Positions 45,786 to 56,581 of a stretch of 64,000 nt of DNA are shown here, one piece after another (within the stretch, counting starts at the first letter, position 1; each line of letters begins with the position of its first letter). Under the pieces are notes generated by a model. It worked only from the letters and a program-made list of their open reading frames with translations. It ran no database searches and was not told where the DNA came from. Made by a program: the position numbers and the translations under genes. The stretch covers positions 2,578,731-2,642,730 of the forward strand of contig NZ_CP026004.1 in NCBI RefSeq assembly GCF_003086895.1, written 5' to 3'. This stretch comes from Stenotrophomonas sp. ESTM1D_MKCIP4_1 (GTDB taxonomy: Bacteria > Pseudomonadota > Gammaproteobacteria > Xanthomonadales > Xanthomonadaceae).

Positions 45786-46514
45786 CTACCGCGCCCCGGG
45801 CGCGAACCGCGCCACCAGATCCCAGGCATCGCCGAGGAACATCTGCCGTACGCGGGTGATGGGCTGATCGCCGCGCCAGGTCAGGCGCTCGATGACCAGG
45901 CAGGCCGTGCCCGGTTTCACGTCCAGCAGCTTGGCCGTGGCCGCATCCGCACCCCAGGCACTGATGCGGTGCTGGGCGCGGGTCCAGGACACGTTCTGCA
46001 GCAGCCAGCTGCCCGGCGCGGTGGTGCTGAAATCGATCTCCAGCACTTCCGGCACGCCCACCGGGCTGATCAGGCGATGTTCCAGCGCCAGGGGCCGTCC
46101 ATCGGCCAGGTGCAGGCAACGCATCGCCAGCAGCGGCTCGCTGCCAGCCAGTTCGACTTCACCGGCATTGCCGGGCTCGGCCAGGCGCAGTTCGCGCTGC
46201 AGCAGCCGGTAGGCGTACTGATGGCCGCGCGAGCCGACTTCCATGGCGATATCGGGAATTTCCAGCGCCACCTGTTCCAGGTGCGGGGGCTGCCGGGCCA
46301 CGAAGGAACCGGCACGGCGCCGCCGCTCGATCATGCCGCTCTCTGCCAGGGCGGTCAGCACCTTGTTCACCGTCATCCGCGAGCAGCCGTACTGCTCCAT
46401 CAGTTCGTGCTCGTAGGGAATGCGGAAACCCGGCGCCCATTCTCCGCTGAGGATGCGGCTTTCCAGATCGCTGCGGATGCGCTGGTTGAGCGTGGCGGAC
46501 TTGCTGGCCTTCAC
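45786..46514 (-). CDS. hutC: Histidine utilisation repressor, GntR family
   Basis: HutC represses the hut genes and is released by urocanate. The 242-residue protein has the GntR winged helix (SDLESRILSGEWAPGFRIPY, EHELMEQYGCSRMTVNKVLT) and a UTRA effector domain (about 95-235). Its gene lies next to hutF on the same strand, 44 bases downstream. Operator candidates lie in the hutF/hutI gap. The ATG at 46514 fits. Confidence 0.93.
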   Translation of the reverse strand: MKASKSATLNQRIRSDLESRILSGEWAPGFRIPYEHELMEQYGCSRMTVNKVLTALAESGMIERRRRAGSFVARQPPHLEQVALEIPDIAMEVGSRGHQYAYRLLQRELRLAEPGNAGEVELAGSEPLLAMRCLHLADGRPLALEHRLISPVGVPEVLEIDFSTTAPGSWLLQNVSWTRAQHRISAWGADAATAKLLDVKPGTACLVIERLTWRGDQPITRVRQMFLGDAWDLVARFAPGAR

Positions 46515-46558
46515 GGGTGCGGGGGTCTCGATGAGGGTCTAGATAAGCGGGGCGGCAG

Positions 46559-47929
46559 TCAGCCCAGCACGCCACGCAGGGCGGCGGCAAAGGCGGTGGT
46601 GATGGCCTCGCGCTGCAGGTGGCGGCCGTCGGCCACGACCTGGCGGCCATGGCGCCAGACCGAACGCAGCGCGCCATTACGTGCAGCGAACACCCAGCTG
46701 TCAAGCCACGCGTCGCCCTGGCGGGCCTGCAGCGCCGGATGCGCGGGGTCCAGTTCGACCAGATCGGCACTGGCCCCGACCTGCAACCCCGCAGCCACAC
46801 CCAAGGCCTGGCCGCCGCCGTGCAGTGCGCCCTCGAACAGGAAGCGGCCGCTGCTGCGGGTCGCATCCGGGGCCAGTACGTTGCGCCCGCGCAGCGCCAG
46901 GCGCTGGCCGTATTCCAGCAGGCGCAGTTCCTCGGCAGCGTCGATCAGTACGTTGGAATCGGAGCCGACGCCGAAGCGCCCGCCTTCGCGTGCGAACGCC
47001 TGCATCGGGAACAGGCCATCGCCCAGATTGGCTTCCGTGATCGGGCACAGCCCGGCCACCGCCCGGCTGGCCACCATCTGCGCGCGCTCGGCATCGGTGA
47101 TGTGGGTGGCGTGCACGAGGCACCAGCGCTCATCCACCGGGGCGTGCTCGTACAGCCACTGCACCGGTCGTTGGCCGCTCCAGGCCAGGCAGGCCTCGAC
47201 CTCGCGCACCTGCTCGGCAATGTGGATGTGCACCGGCCCGGTCGTCAGCGGCAGCAGCGCATCCAGTTCCGCGCCAGTGACCGCGCGCAGGCTGTGCGGC
47301 GCGATGCCCAGCACCGCATCGGGCAGCGTGGACAGGGCGGTCTTCGCGCCTTCCAGCAGCCGTGCGAATCCGTCCACATCGTGGATCAGCCGGCGCTGCG
47401 CGGGATTGGGCGCGGCGCCACCAAAATCGGCGTGGGCGTAGAACACCGGCAGCAGGGTCAGGCCGATGCCGGTCTGCGCGGCAGCGGCCGCGATGCGCGA
47501 GCTCATTTCGGCCCGGTCGGTGTAGGGCTGGCCATCGGCCTGGTGGTGCAGGTAGTGGAATTCGCCGACGCGGGTGAAGCCGCTTTCCAGCATTTCCATG
47601 TAGGCCTGGGCGGCAATGGCCTGCACCGCTTCGGGGCGCAGATGGGCCAGAAAGCGGTACATCAGTTCGCGCCAGCTCCAGAAGCTGTCACCGTCACCGC
47701 CACCGATCTCGGTCAGCCCGGCCATGCCGCGCTGGAAGGCGTGGCTGTGCAGGTTGGGCAGGCCCGGCAACAGGATGCCCACGCGTGCGTCGCCGTCCTT
47801 TGCGCCCTGCCCCGCGTCAAGGGCGGCGATGCGGCCGCCCTGTACCTGCAGGCGCACGTCGCGCGCCCAGCCCTGCGGCAACAGCGCATGGGCGGCATGG
47901 AAACACAGCGGGTAACGCGAATCGGACAT
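46559..47929 (-). CDS. hutF: Formimidoylglutamate deiminase
   Basis: HutF deaminates N-formimino-glutamate to N-formyl-glutamate, releasing ammonia. The 456-residue amidohydrolase has the metal motif PNLHSHAFQRGMAG, a HIHIAEQ strand, HATHITD and GSDSNVLIDAAEE with the metal Asp. With hutG it forms the five-step pathway seen in Pseudomonas. It is divergent from hutIHGU and precedes hutC. Confidence 0.94.
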   Translation of the reverse strand: MSDSRYPLCFHAAHALLPQGWARDVRLQVQGGRIAALDAGQGAKDGDARVGILLPGLPNLHSHAFQRGMAGLTEIGGGDGDSFWSWRELMYRFLAHLRPEAVQAIAAQAYMEMLESGFTRVGEFHYLHHQADGQPYTDRAEMSSRIAAAAAQTGIGLTLLPVFYAHADFGGAAPNPAQRRLIHDVDGFARLLEGAKTALSTLPDAVLGIAPHSLRAVTGAELDALLPLTTGPVHIHIAEQVREVEACLAWSGQRPVQWLYEHAPVDERWCLVHATHITDAERAQMVASRAVAGLCPITEANLGDGLFPMQAFAREGGRFGVGSDSNVLIDAAEELRLLEYGQRLALRGRNVLAPDATRSSGRFLFEGALHGGGQALGVAAGLQVGASADLVELDPAHPALQARQGDAWLDSWVFAARNGALRSVWRHGRQVVADGRHLQREAITTAFAAALRGVLG

Positions 47930-47996
47930 GGCTGGACAACCCGAAATGGACGCCTATATTGTATAGACATATAAGCACAGCCGCGTTGTGGATGCC
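47930..47996. promoter_or_regulatory. hutF/hutI divergent promoter with putative HutC operator
   Basis: TATATTGTATAGACATATA (47955-47973) is an imperfect palindrome: TATAT-GT against AC-ATATA. HutC sites in Pseudomonas share a TGTATA...ACA core, and the position midway between the divergent hutF and hutI genes is right for joint control. Direct binding is not shown. Confidence 0.65.
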
Positions 47997-49220
47997 ATGC
48001 ACGTCGATACCCTCTGGTCCAACGTCCACCTGATGACCCTCGATGGCGAGGGCCTGGGTGTCATCACCGATGGCGTGCTGGCCTGCGCCGCGGGCCGCAT
48101 CGTCCACGTCGGCCCGGCCGGCAGCGATGCGCACCTGCAGCCGACCACCCGCATCGATGGCGAAGGCCGCTGGATCTCGCCAGGCCTGGTCGACTGCCAT
48201 ACCCACCTGGTCTACGCCGGCAACCGCGCCAACGAATTCGAGCAGCGCCTGCAGGGCGTCAGCTATGCCGACATCGCCCGCGCCGGCGGCGGCATCGTCT
48301 CCACCGTGCGCGCCACCCGCGCCGCTTCGCCGCAGCAGCTGGCCGCGGAAAGCCGCCCGCGCCTGCTGGCGATGCGCGCCGAAGGCATCACCACGGTCGA
48401 GATCAAATCCGGCTACGGCCTGACCCTGGACGACGAGCGCAAGCAGCTGCAGGTGGCCCGCGCACTTGGCGAGGAATGCCGGGTGAACGTGGTGCCGACC
48501 TTCCTCGGCGCGCATGCCGTGCCGCCGGGGCGCGAGGCACAGGAGTACACCGACGAGGTGTGCAACGTGATGATCCCGGCCATCGCCGCTGAGGGCCTGG
48601 CCGAGGCCGTGGACGTGTTCTGCGAGACCATCGCGTTCTCGCCGGCGCAGGCGCGGCAGGTTTTTGAGGCGGCGCGTGCGAACGGGCTGGCAGTGAAGAT
48701 CCATGCCGAGCAGATGAGCAACCAGCACGGCGCCGAACTGGCGGCCGGCTTCGGCGCGCTCTCGGCCGACCATATCGAACACCTGGACGATGCGGGCATC
48801 GCCGCGATGGCCGCCGCCGGTACCGTAGCCGTGCTGCTGCCCGGCGCGTTCTATTTCACCCGCGATACCACCCTGCCCCCGATTGCCGCGCTGCGTGCGG
48901 CCGGGGTGCCGCTGGCCCTGGCCACCGACAGCAACCCCGGTACCTCACCGCTGACCAGCCCGCTGCTGGCGATGAACATGGGCGCCACCCTGTTCCGCCT
49001 GACCGTGGACGAGTGCATCGCCGGCTTCACCCGTGAAGCGGCACGTGCCCTTGGCCATGGCGAACGCATCGGCCGCCTGGCGGTGGGCATGGACTGCGAC
49101 CTGGCGATCTGGGACATCGACGCGCCGGCCGACCTGGTCTACCGCATGGGATTCAACCCGCTGCACGCGCGCGTGGTGCGCGGGCAGCCCGACCTGCCTG
49201 CTTCCTGGAGCAACACATGA
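47997..49220 (+). CDS. hutI: Imidazolonepropionase
   Basis: HutI opens the imidazolone ring to give formimino-glutamate. The 407-residue amidohydrolase has [20 protein letters not shown] (metal His pair), [23 protein letters not shown] and [11 protein letters not shown], as in other HutI enzymes. I use ATG 47997 ([10 protein letters not shown]); a GTG at 47988 is possible. Its stop overlaps the hutH start (ATGA). Confidence 0.94.
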   Translation: MHVDTLWSNVHLMTLDGEGLGVITDGVLACAAGRIVHVGPAGSDAHLQPTTRIDGEGRWISPGLVDCHTHLVYAGNRANEFEQRLQGVSYADIARAGGGIVSTVRATRAASPQQLAAESRPRLLAMRAEGITTVEIKSGYGLTLDDERKQLQVARALGEECRVNVVPTFLGAHAVPPGREAQEYTDEVCNVMIPAIAAEGLAEAVDVFCETIAFSPAQARQVFEAARANGLAVKIHAEQMSNQHGAELAAGFGALSADHIEHLDDAGIAAMAAAGTVAVLLPGAFYFTRDTTLPPIAALRAAGVPLALATDSNPGTSPLTSPLLAMNMGATLFRLTVDECIAGFTREAARALGHGERIGRLAVGMDCDLAIWDIDAPADLVYRMGFNPLHARVVRGQPDLPASWSNT

Positions 49221-50758
49221 GCAATACCCTGGTTCTTCGCCCCGGCCATGTCACCCTTGCCCAGTGGCGGCAGGTCTACCGCGGTGCGCCGCTCGCACTG
49301 GACCCGGACGCGCTGCCGGTGGTGCGTGCCAGTGCCGCCGCCGTGGCCGCCATCGTCGCCAAGGGTGCGCCGGTGTACGGCATCAATACCGGCTTCGGCA
49401 AGCTGGCCAGCGTGCGCATCGAGCGCGAAGACCTGGCGACCCTGCAGCGGAACATCGTGCTGTCCCATGCGGCCGGCGTGGGCGAGCCGATGCCGGCTGA
49501 CGTGGTGCGGCTGATGATGGCGCTGAAGCTGGTCAGCCTGGCCCAGGGTGCTTCGGGCGTGCGCGAGGAAACGCTGCTGCTGCTGGAAGCAATGCTGGTG
49601 AAGGGCGTGTTGCCGGTGGTGCCGGCGCAGGGCTCGGTCGGCGCATCGGGCGACCTGGCGCCGCTCTCGCACCTGGCAAGCGTGATGCTGGGCGTGGGCG
49701 AAGCCTTCATCGGCGACGCGCGCCTGCCGGCGAGCGAGGCGCTGGCACGCGCCGGGCTGCAGCCGGTTGAGCTGGATGCGAAGGAAGGCCTGGCATTGCT
49801 CAACGGCACCCAGTTTTCCACCGCTTACGCGCTGGCCGGGCTGTTCGAGATCGAGACCGTGTTCCAGGCCGCACTGGTGACCGGCGCCCTGTCGGTGGAA
49901 GCAGCCAAGGGTTCGGACACGCCGTTCGATCCGCGCATCCATGCCATCCGCGGCCAGCGCGGGCAGATCGCCACCGCCGCCACGCTGCGCTCGCTGATGC
50001 AGGGCTCGGACATCCGCGAATCGCACCGCGACAACGACGTGCGTGTGCAGGATCCCTACTGCCTGCGCTGCCAGCCGCAGGTGATGGGCGCGGCGCTGGA
50101 CATTCTGCGCCAGGCCGCCACCACGCTGGAAATCGAAGCCAACGGCGTGTCCGACAATCCGCTGGTGTTCACCGATACCGGCGAAGCGCTGTCCGGTGGC
50201 AACTTCCACGCCGAGCCGGTGGCCTTCGCTGCCGACATGCTGGCGATGGCGGTGTGCGAGATCGGTTCGATCAGCGAGCGCCGCCTGGCGATGCTGGTGG
50301 ACCCGGCGCTGTCCGGCCTGCCGGCCTTCCTGACCCCGCGCCCGGGCCTGAATTCCGGCTTCATGATTCCGCAGGTGACCGCCGCTGCGCTGGTTTCTGA
50401 AAACAAGCAGCGCGCCTACCCCGCCAGCGTTGATTCGATCCCGACCTCGGCCAACCAGGAAGACCACGTGTCGATGGCCGCGCACGGCGCACGCCGCTTG
50501 ATGCAGATGGCCGAGAATGCCGCCAACGTGATCGGCATCGAGCTGCTGGCCGCCGCGCAGGGCTGCGATTTCCACGCGCCGCTGCGCTCCAGCGCCGCAC
50601 TGGAAACCGTGCGCGCGACCCTGCGCGCGAAGGTGCCGACGTTGGAAGAAGACCGCTACTTCCACCCGGACATGGTGGCCGCCACGAAGCTGGTTCGCAG
50701 CGGCGTGCTGGCCCACGGCCTGGGCGAACTGCTGCCGACTGTGGAGCCGCAGGCATGA
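49217..50758 (+). CDS. hutH: Histidine ammonia-lyase
   Basis: HutH turns histidine into urocanate and ammonia. The 513-residue enzyme has the Ala-Ser-Gly triad in [13 protein letters not shown] (Ala143-Gly145) that cyclises to the MIO cofactor, [12 protein letters not shown] near the N-terminus, and the C-terminal [19 protein letters not shown]. Length matches P. putida HutH (510). ATGA overlaps link it to hutI and hutG, showing coupled translation. Confidence 0.96.
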   Translation: MSNTLVLRPGHVTLAQWRQVYRGAPLALDPDALPVVRASAAAVAAIVAKGAPVYGINTGFGKLASVRIEREDLATLQRNIVLSHAAGVGEPMPADVVRLMMALKLVSLAQGASGVREETLLLLEAMLVKGVLPVVPAQGSVGASGDLAPLSHLASVMLGVGEAFIGDARLPASEALARAGLQPVELDAKEGLALLNGTQFSTAYALAGLFEIETVFQAALVTGALSVEAAKGSDTPFDPRIHAIRGQRGQIATAATLRSLMQGSDIRESHRDNDVRVQDPYCLRCQPQVMGAALDILRQAATTLEIEANGVSDNPLVFTDTGEALSGGNFHAEPVAFAADMLAMAVCEIGSISERRLAMLVDPALSGLPAFLTPRPGLNSGFMIPQVTAAALVSENKQRAYPASVDSIPTSANQEDHVSMAAHGARRLMQMAENAANVIGIELLAAAQGCDFHAPLRSSAALETVRATLRAKVPTLEEDRYFHPDMVAATKLVRSGVLAHGLGELLPTVEPQA

Positions 50759-51609
50759 CGGCCCACCCCGAGTGGCTGACGGTGCACGAGGGCGATGCCC
50801 CGTTGATCGTCAGCTTCCCGCACACCGGCAGCGAACTGCCGCACGAGCTGATGGGCGACTACCACTCGCCGTGGCTGGCACGTCGCGATGCCGACTGGTG
50901 GGTGCACGATCTGTACGATTTCGTGCGCGGCATGGGCGCCACCACGGTGCGTTCGGCCATCTCGCGTTCGGTGATCGACCTCAACCGCGACCCCAGCGGT
51001 GTTTCGCTTTACCCCGGCCAGAACACCACCGGCCTGTGCCCGCTGACCACCTTCGACAACCAGCCGCTGTACCACGCCGGCCGCGAACCGGACGAGGCGG
51101 AAATCGCACGGCGGCGCGATACGTATTTCGCGCCCTACCACGATGCGCTGGCCGCGCAGATCGCACGCCTGCGCGCGCACCACGGCACCGTGGTGGTGTA
51201 TGACGCGCATTCGATCCGCTCGCATATCCCGCATCTGTTCGACGGCGAGCTGCCGCAGTTCAACCTGGGCACGGCCGGTCCATCCGGAACACCGGACACG
51301 TCCTGCGACAACGCGCTGAGTGATGTCGTGGAAAACCTGCTGAAGATCAGCGGCATGAGCCAGGTGCGCAACGGCCGCTTCAAGGGCGGCTGGATCACCC
51401 GCCACTACAGCGATGTTCCCGGCGGCGTGCACACCCTGCAGATGGAGCTGGCCTGCCGTGGCTACATGCACGAACCCCTGCCCGACCAGGTGGACGAGCA
51501 CAGCTGGCCGACCCCGCTGGACCCCGACCATGCCGCTCCGCTGCGCCGCACGCTGGCGCAGGTGCTGACGGCGTGCCTTGAATTCGCTACGAACCGGAGT
51601 GCCGCATGA
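50755..51609 (+). CDS. hutG: N-formylglutamate deformylase
   Basis: HutG hydrolyses N-formyl-glutamate to glutamate and formate, the last step after HutF. The 284-residue protein has the FGase family blocks [57 protein letters not shown] and [20 protein letters not shown] GGWITRHY. It overlaps hutH and hutU by ATGA. Confidence 0.95.
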   Translation: MTAHPEWLTVHEGDAPLIVSFPHTGSELPHELMGDYHSPWLARRDADWWVHDLYDFVRGMGATTVRSAISRSVIDLNRDPSGVSLYPGQNTTGLCPLTTFDNQPLYHAGREPDEAEIARRRDTYFAPYHDALAAQIARLRAHHGTVVVYDAHSIRSHIPHLFDGELPQFNLGTAGPSGTPDTSCDNALSDVVENLLKISGMSQVRNGRFKGGWITRHYSDVPGGVHTLQMELACRGYMHEPLPDQVDEHSWPTPLDPDHAAPLRRTLAQVLTACLEFATNRSAA

Positions 51610-53273
51610 CCCGCAATGATCCGTCCCGCACCATCACCGCGCCGACCGGCACCACGCTGAACGCCAAGAGCTGGCTGACTGAAGCGCCGCTGCGCATGCT
51701 GATGAACAACCTGCACCCGGATGTGGCCGAGCGCCCGCAGGAACTGGTGGTGTACGGCGGCATCGGCCGCGCCGCGCGCGACTGGGAAAGCTTCGATGCC
51801 ATCGTGGAGACGCTGAAGCGGCTGGACGATGACCAGACGTTGCTGGTGCAGTCGGGCAAGCCCGTGGGCGTGTTCCGCACCCATGCCGATGCGCCGCGCG
51901 TGCTGATCGCCAATTCCAACCTGGTGCCGCGCTGGGCCAACTGGGACCACTTCAACGAACTGGATAAGAAGGGCCTGGCCATGTACGGCCAGATGACCGC
52001 CGGCAGCTGGATCTACATCGGTGCGCAGGGCATCGTGCAGGGCACCTACGAAACCTTCGTGGAAATGGGCCGCCAGCACTTCGGTGGCGACCTCACCGGC
52101 AAGTGGCTGTTCACCGGTGGCCTGGGCGGCATGGGCGGTGCACAACCGCTGGCCGCAGTGATGGCCGGTGCCTCGTGCCTGGCCGTGGAGTGCCGCAGGA
52201 GCAGCATCGACATGCGCCTGCGCACCGGTTACCTGGACACCTGGACCGACAACCTGGATGAAGCGCTGCGGTTGATCGACGAAGCCTGCAAGGCCGGTAC
52301 GCCGAAGTCGGTGGGCCTGCTGGGCAACGTCGCCGATGTGCTGGCCGAACTGCTGGAACGCGGCATCAAGCCCGACCTGCTGACTGACCAGACCTCGGCG
52401 CACGATCCGGTGAACGGCTACCTGCCGCAGGGCTGGACGGTCGAACAGTGGGACGAAAAGCGGGTGTCCGCACCCAAGGACGTGGAGAAGGCCGCGCGCG
52501 CCTCGATGGCCAACCACATCCGCGCCATGCTCGGCTTCCACGCACTGGGCGTGCCGACCGTGGATTACGGCAACAACCTGCGGCAGATGGCGTTGGAAGA
52601 AGGCGTGGCCAATGCCTTTGATTTCCCCGGCTTCGTGCCGGCCTACATCCGCCCGCTGTTCTGCCGCGGCATCGGCCCGTTCCGCTGGGCCGCGCTGAGC
52701 GGCGACCCGGAAGACATCGCCAGGACCGATGCCAAGGTGAAGGAACTGATTCCGGACAACCCGCACCTGCACCGCTGGCTGGACATGGCTGCCGAGAAGA
52801 TCAAGTTCCAGGGCCTGCCGGCGCGCATCTGTTGGGTGGGCCTGGGCGATCGTGATCGACTGGGCCTCGCCTTCAACGAGATGGTGGCGAACGGCGAACT
52901 GAAGGCGCCGGTGGTGATCGGCCGTGACCATCTGGACAGCGGCAGCGTGGCCTCGCCAAACCGCGAGACCGAGGCGATGGCCGATGGTTCCGATGCGGTG
53001 TCCGACTGGCCGCTGCTGAACGCCCTGCTCAACACCGCCAGCGGCGCGACCTGGGTGTCGCTGCACCACGGCGGCGGCGTGGGCATGGGCTTCTCGCAGC
53101 ACGCCGGCATGGTGATTGTCTGCGACGGTACCGAGGCGGCCGCGAAGCGCATTGCGCGCGTGCTGTGGAACGACCCGGCCACCGGTGTGATGCGCCATGC
53201 CGATGCCGGGTATGAGATCGCGGTGGAATGCGCGAAGGAGAAGGGGCTGGATCTGCCGGGGATTCTGGGCTGA
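51606..53273 (+). CDS. hutU: Urocanate hydratase
   Basis: HutU (urocanase) converts urocanate to imidazolone propionate using tightly bound NAD+. The 555-residue protein has [20 protein letters not shown] near the N-terminus, [15 protein letters not shown] (NAD site), [13 protein letters not shown] with the conserved region around the active-site Cys ([10 protein letters not shown], near 350), and [15 protein letters not shown]. It is last in hutIHGU. A REP element follows. Confidence 0.96.
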   Translation: MTRNDPSRTITAPTGTTLNAKSWLTEAPLRMLMNNLHPDVAERPQELVVYGGIGRAARDWESFDAIVETLKRLDDDQTLLVQSGKPVGVFRTHADAPRVLIANSNLVPRWANWDHFNELDKKGLAMYGQMTAGSWIYIGAQGIVQGTYETFVEMGRQHFGGDLTGKWLFTGGLGGMGGAQPLAAVMAGASCLAVECRRSSIDMRLRTGYLDTWTDNLDEALRLIDEACKAGTPKSVGLLGNVADVLAELLERGIKPDLLTDQTSAHDPVNGYLPQGWTVEQWDEKRVSAPKDVEKAARASMANHIRAMLGFHALGVPTVDYGNNLRQMALEEGVANAFDFPGFVPAYIRPLFCRGIGPFRWAALSGDPEDIARTDAKVKELIPDNPHLHRWLDMAAEKIKFQGLPARICWVGLGDRDRLGLAFNEMVANGELKAPVVIGRDHLDSGSVASPNRETEAMADGSDAVSDWPLLNALLNTASGATWVSLHHGGGVGMGFSQHAGMVIVCDGTEAAAKRIARVLWNDPATGVMRHADAGYEIAVECAKEKGLDLPGILG

Positions 53274-53277
53274 TCGA

Positions 53278-53307
53278 GCGTCGCCGGGCACGGCCCGGCG
53301 CTACCTT
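53278..53307. repeat. REP-like palindrome after hutU
   Basis: GCGTCGCCGGGCACGGCCCGGCGCTACC: stem GCCGGGC/GCCCGGC with a CTAC end (GTAG on the minus strand), directly after the hutU stop, where it may stabilise or end the hut transcript. Confidence 0.75.
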
Positions 53308-53398
53308 GAACGTGCTCTGCCTGGTGCGGGAATCGGTGCTCTTGACCCGATCTCCCGCCCTGACCAAGATGCGCCATCGCCGCTGACGGAACACCGCG

Positions 53399-54868
53399 AT
53401 GTATCGCGCGCTTGCCGCTGCACTCTTCTGCGCCCTGGCAGTCACCCTGCCCGCTTCGGCGCGTGATGTTCCCGATGATGATCTTTCAGCCCGCCTGGAC
53501 ACCCAACTGCACGCCAACCGCGAGCGCTACGGCATCGCCGGCCAGGCCATGCTGGTCGCCCACAACGACCACGTGCTCTACCAGGGCGCCAGCGGTGAAC
53601 GCGACCCGGCCACGCATGCAGTGGCCACCGTCGACAGCATCTTCGCCGCGCAGTCGATGGCCAAGCTGCTGACCAGCACGCTGGTGATGCAGCTGGTCGA
53701 TCAGGGCACGCTGGATCTGGACGCACCCGCCAGCCGCTATTTACCCGATCTGCCCACTGCCTGGCGGGCGATTTCCGTGCGCGATTTCCTCAACCACAGC
53801 TCCGGCATCGCCGAGTACTACGACCGCGTGGACAACCGCTGGGTGAGCAGGGGCTACCCCGGCGTTGCGCCGGATCTTGCCGCTGCACTGAAGGTGGCCG
53901 GCGCGGCGCCGATGCAGTTCGCCACCGGCAGCCGCGTGCAATACACCCAGGCCAACTACCTGGTGCTGACCGCGTTGCTGGAAGCGCACTACCACAAGCC
54001 CTACCCGACCATCGCCCGCGAACGCATCCTGCAGCCACTGAAGATGCGCAGTACTTCGTGGGGGCTGGACAGCGTGCCGGCAGCACGCGCGGCAGTGCCG
54101 TACACCGGCAAGGACGGCGCGTTGCAGGCGGCTGATGAAGATCCGTGGCCGCGCTACGGCTGGGGCCATGCCGACCTGCAGACCACCGTGGGCGACATGA
54201 ACCGCTTCCTGCAGGCGCTGGCCACCGGGAAACTGGTACGTACAGCGACACTGGAAAAGCTCTGGCAGCCGCAGAAGCTCGCCAACGGCGGCAGCAATTT
54301 CTTCTCCACCGGCTGGGACACCACGCGCAGCGATGGCTACACCCAGGTCGGCCATGACGGCGGCACCCGCGTGCGGGCACGGCTGGCCTACAAGGGCAGC
54401 CTGGCCAGCGGCTACTGGGTGTTCGTGTACTTGACCAATGGCAGCGCGCGCAATGTGTGGTCGAGCACCCTGGTGGAAAGCACGATGGCGGTGGCTGCAC
54501 CGCAGGAGTTTCCGAGTGCGGTGCTGTCCGAGCGCCTGATCGCCTATGCGTCGGATGAGACGGCTGGCGCGGCACAGGCGATGCGCGACTGGTTGCAGGA
54601 CAACATCCGCATCACCGGCAGCGAACGCGAGCGCGCCATCAACGCCAGCAGCTACGCGATCCGCGAGAGCCTGGGTGCGGGCAAGGCACTGAGGGTATTC
54701 ACGCTCAACACCGAGCTGTACTCGGATTCGGCCAATGCCTGGGACAGCCTGGCCGAGTGCCATGCGGCTCTGGGCGATGCGGAGACTGCAAAGGCGCTGT
54801 ATGCAAAGGCTGCACTTCTTATCGACCCATCGACAAACCCACAGCCGGACAGCTTTCCCAGGCCTTAA
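53399..54868 (+). CDS. Periplasmic serine hydrolase, beta-lactamase/PBP fold
   Basis: A 489-residue exported serine hydrolase of the class C beta-lactamase/EstB fold. The signal peptide ends at PASA (about 21). The nucleophile is the Ser of SMAK (AAQSMAKLL, near 84), the second motif is YTQ where the family has YxN, and HDGG stands for KTG/HxG. The C-terminal third (about 370-485) has a TPR-like ALGDAETAKALYAKAA. The last 15-20 codons switch to AT-rich usage, and the stop falls exactly where the AT-rich island begins, so the original 3' end may have been replaced. Substrate unknown. Confidence 0.8.
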   Translation: MYRALAAALFCALAVTLPASARDVPDDDLSARLDTQLHANRERYGIAGQAMLVAHNDHVLYQGASGERDPATHAVATVDSIFAAQSMAKLLTSTLVMQLVDQGTLDLDAPASRYLPDLPTAWRAISVRDFLNHSSGIAEYYDRVDNRWVSRGYPGVAPDLAAALKVAGAAPMQFATGSRVQYTQANYLVLTALLEAHYHKPYPTIARERILQPLKMRSTSWGLDSVPAARAAVPYTGKDGALQAADEDPWPRYGWGHADLQTTVGDMNRFLQALATGKLVRTATLEKLWQPQKLANGGSNFFSTGWDTTRSDGYTQVGHDGGTRVRARLAYKGSLASGYWVFVYLTNGSARNVWSSTLVESTMAVAAPQEFPSAVLSERLIAYASDETAGAAQAMRDWLQDNIRITGSERERAINASSYAIRESLGAGKALRVFTLNTELYSDSANAWDSLAECHAALGDAETAKALYAKAALLIDPSTNPQPDSFPRP

Positions 54869-54957
54869 AGATAGATATTAAAGTACGGCAATCGTCCAAA
54901 TTAAATAATTGGCACTACCAACACAACCAACAGGGAACTCATTCATTGCAAATCGTC

Positions 54958-56580
54958 ATGAACCATCCGCCGACCTGTATCTTCTTCAAAGACTCAACAC
55001 CAGCAAAGAGAATGCCAATCGGTACATCCATAATATTCCCATCAGACAATGACCGGGATGACTATGGATACAAGCTCAGAGCAAAAATTGCCTTAAAAAC
55101 CGATGAAACAACCACAATAGTGGCTGATATACTAATCGGATTTTACGAAGAAGATGCAAAGGAGGAGAACGGACGAACCCGACTCATCCAAATAGTTGGA
55201 TCATTGAAAGAAGGAGTTTCGGCAAATCTCCATAAGTTCTTCATCATGCTCCCGTCGATGCAGAGCTATCGAGATTTGGCGTCATCAATTAAACCGAAAG
55301 CCCTCAAAAAAATGCTCATTAATGCAAATGAGCTTGCCACTATAAAGCACTTTAAACCGACCTCAAAAATAATATCCAAAGCAAGCAAAGAGCGCGCCTT
55401 TAACCTTGGATTTCTCCGAGACTCAGAAGTTCACTTTGCATTGCACAACGCAGGATCAATAATACAGGGACTTTCCAAAGAGAGAACAGTGAGGCCCGCC
55501 ACAAAATGGCAACTCAACTTCGATCTTGGCAATGACCTTTCGCGCTATGAGATCGACCTAAACTTCAACCATGAAGCGGAACTCCCGCGACGCATCGCCG
55601 TAATAATCGGAAAAAACGGCGTAGGGAAATCACAATCCCTCAACGCAATATCAAGAAGCCTTCTCGGCAGAGAGACCTATCTGCGAGAGTCGGAATCGGG
55701 CGATCGCCCCCAAGTCAGTCGCTTAATTGCTTTTGCATCGACTATGGAATCAATATCAACCTTCCCCATCGAGAGACGAACTCAGCGAACGTGGTACAAG
55801 CGACATCATATTGGCTCTGTATCCAAGCAAAAAACAGGATCAAAGCTTCCGGAAACGATAATCAGGGTAGCTCAGTCTGACCAATCAATTGCAAGGCGCA
55901 GCAGACTCTCAATTTTCAATGATTCACTTTCCGCGATCCGTGACCATGAGCAGCTGGCATTGGTACGAGCCGATGGCGGGAGACCAATTGGAATTTCAGA
56001 AATAAGAAACGGAACCAGCATTCGAAACTTAGAGCAACAAGCCTCGATCGATCCAAACAAAGATCCCGTTCGCATGGTGGATGGAAAAGCAACCAAACTC
56101 AGCAGCGGCGAACTCTCCTTTATAAATTTTTCAGCCCTTGCTTGCGAGTCCATCGAGAACGGCTCACTAATTCTTCTTGACGAACCAGAAACCCACCTTC
56201 ACCCAAATTTCATCAGCGAGTTTGCAGCACTACTGGATCGAATTCTCGAGCTAACAGGCTCTTCTGCCATCATTGCAACTCATTCATCCTACTTCGTTCG
56301 GGAAGTCTTCAAGGAACAGGTATCCGTTATTGAAAGAGATCAAGATGGAAGAATCCAAGTACTCAAGCCTCGACTCAGAACGTTTGGCGCCGATGTAGGA
56401 GCAATTTCAAGATTTGTATTTGGCGAAAATTCCACTTCAAGCATATCAAAAAGAGTCAAGAGAAGGATAGTTAATTCCAACAAGTCATGGGATAATATAT
56501 ATGACGAATATAAGGATGAACTCTCGCTCGAGACCCTAGGCGAAATACATGAATTGATTTTGAACAAGGAGTCGATCTGA
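54958..56580 (+). CDS. AAA/ABC-type ATPase, PtuA-like (Septu-like defence)
   Basis: A 540-residue SMC/ABC-like ATPase. An N-terminal domain (about 1-190) is followed by Walker A IIGKNGVGKS (about 215), the ABC signature LSSGE (about 380), Walker B SLILLDEPETHLHP (about 404) and the switch IATHSSYFVREV (about 440). There is no TOPRIM after it, which separates it from OLD nucleases. The HNH gene starts 1 base after the stop. ATPase plus HNH nuclease matches Septu PtuA/PtuB. The start is uncertain: the frame is open to 54757 inside the hydrolase gene, and codons just before ATG 54958 look protein-like, so a TTG at 54946 or another upstream start, or loss of the true start at the junction, is possible. 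Confidence 0.75.
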   Translation: MNHPPTCIFFKDSTPAKRMPIGTSIIFPSDNDRDDYGYKLRAKIALKTDETTTIVADILIGFYEEDAKEENGRTRLIQIVGSLKEGVSANLHKFFIMLPSMQSYRDLASSIKPKALKKMLINANELATIKHFKPTSKIISKASKERAFNLGFLRDSEVHFALHNAGSIIQGLSKERTVRPATKWQLNFDLGNDLSRYEIDLNFNHEAELPRRIAVIIGKNGVGKSQSLNAISRSLLGRETYLRESESGDRPQVSRLIAFASTMESISTFPIERRTQRTWYKRHHIGSVSKQKTGSKLPETIIRVAQSDQSIARRSRLSIFNDSLSAIRDHEQLALVRADGGRPIGISEIRNGTSIRNLEQQASIDPNKDPVRMVDGKATKLSSGELSFINFSALACESIENGSLILLDEPETHLHPNFISEFAALLDRILELTGSSAIIATHSSYFVREVFKEQVSVIERDQDGRIQVLKPRLRTFGADVGAISRFVFGENSTSSISKRVKRRIVNSNKSWDNIYDEYKDELSLETLGEIHELILNKESI

Positions 56581-56581
56581 G

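Noticed and set aside
54958..56580. OLD-family nuclease
   Set aside because: The ATPase motifs fit, but no TOPRIM domain follows them; the nuclease function is in the separate HNH gene.
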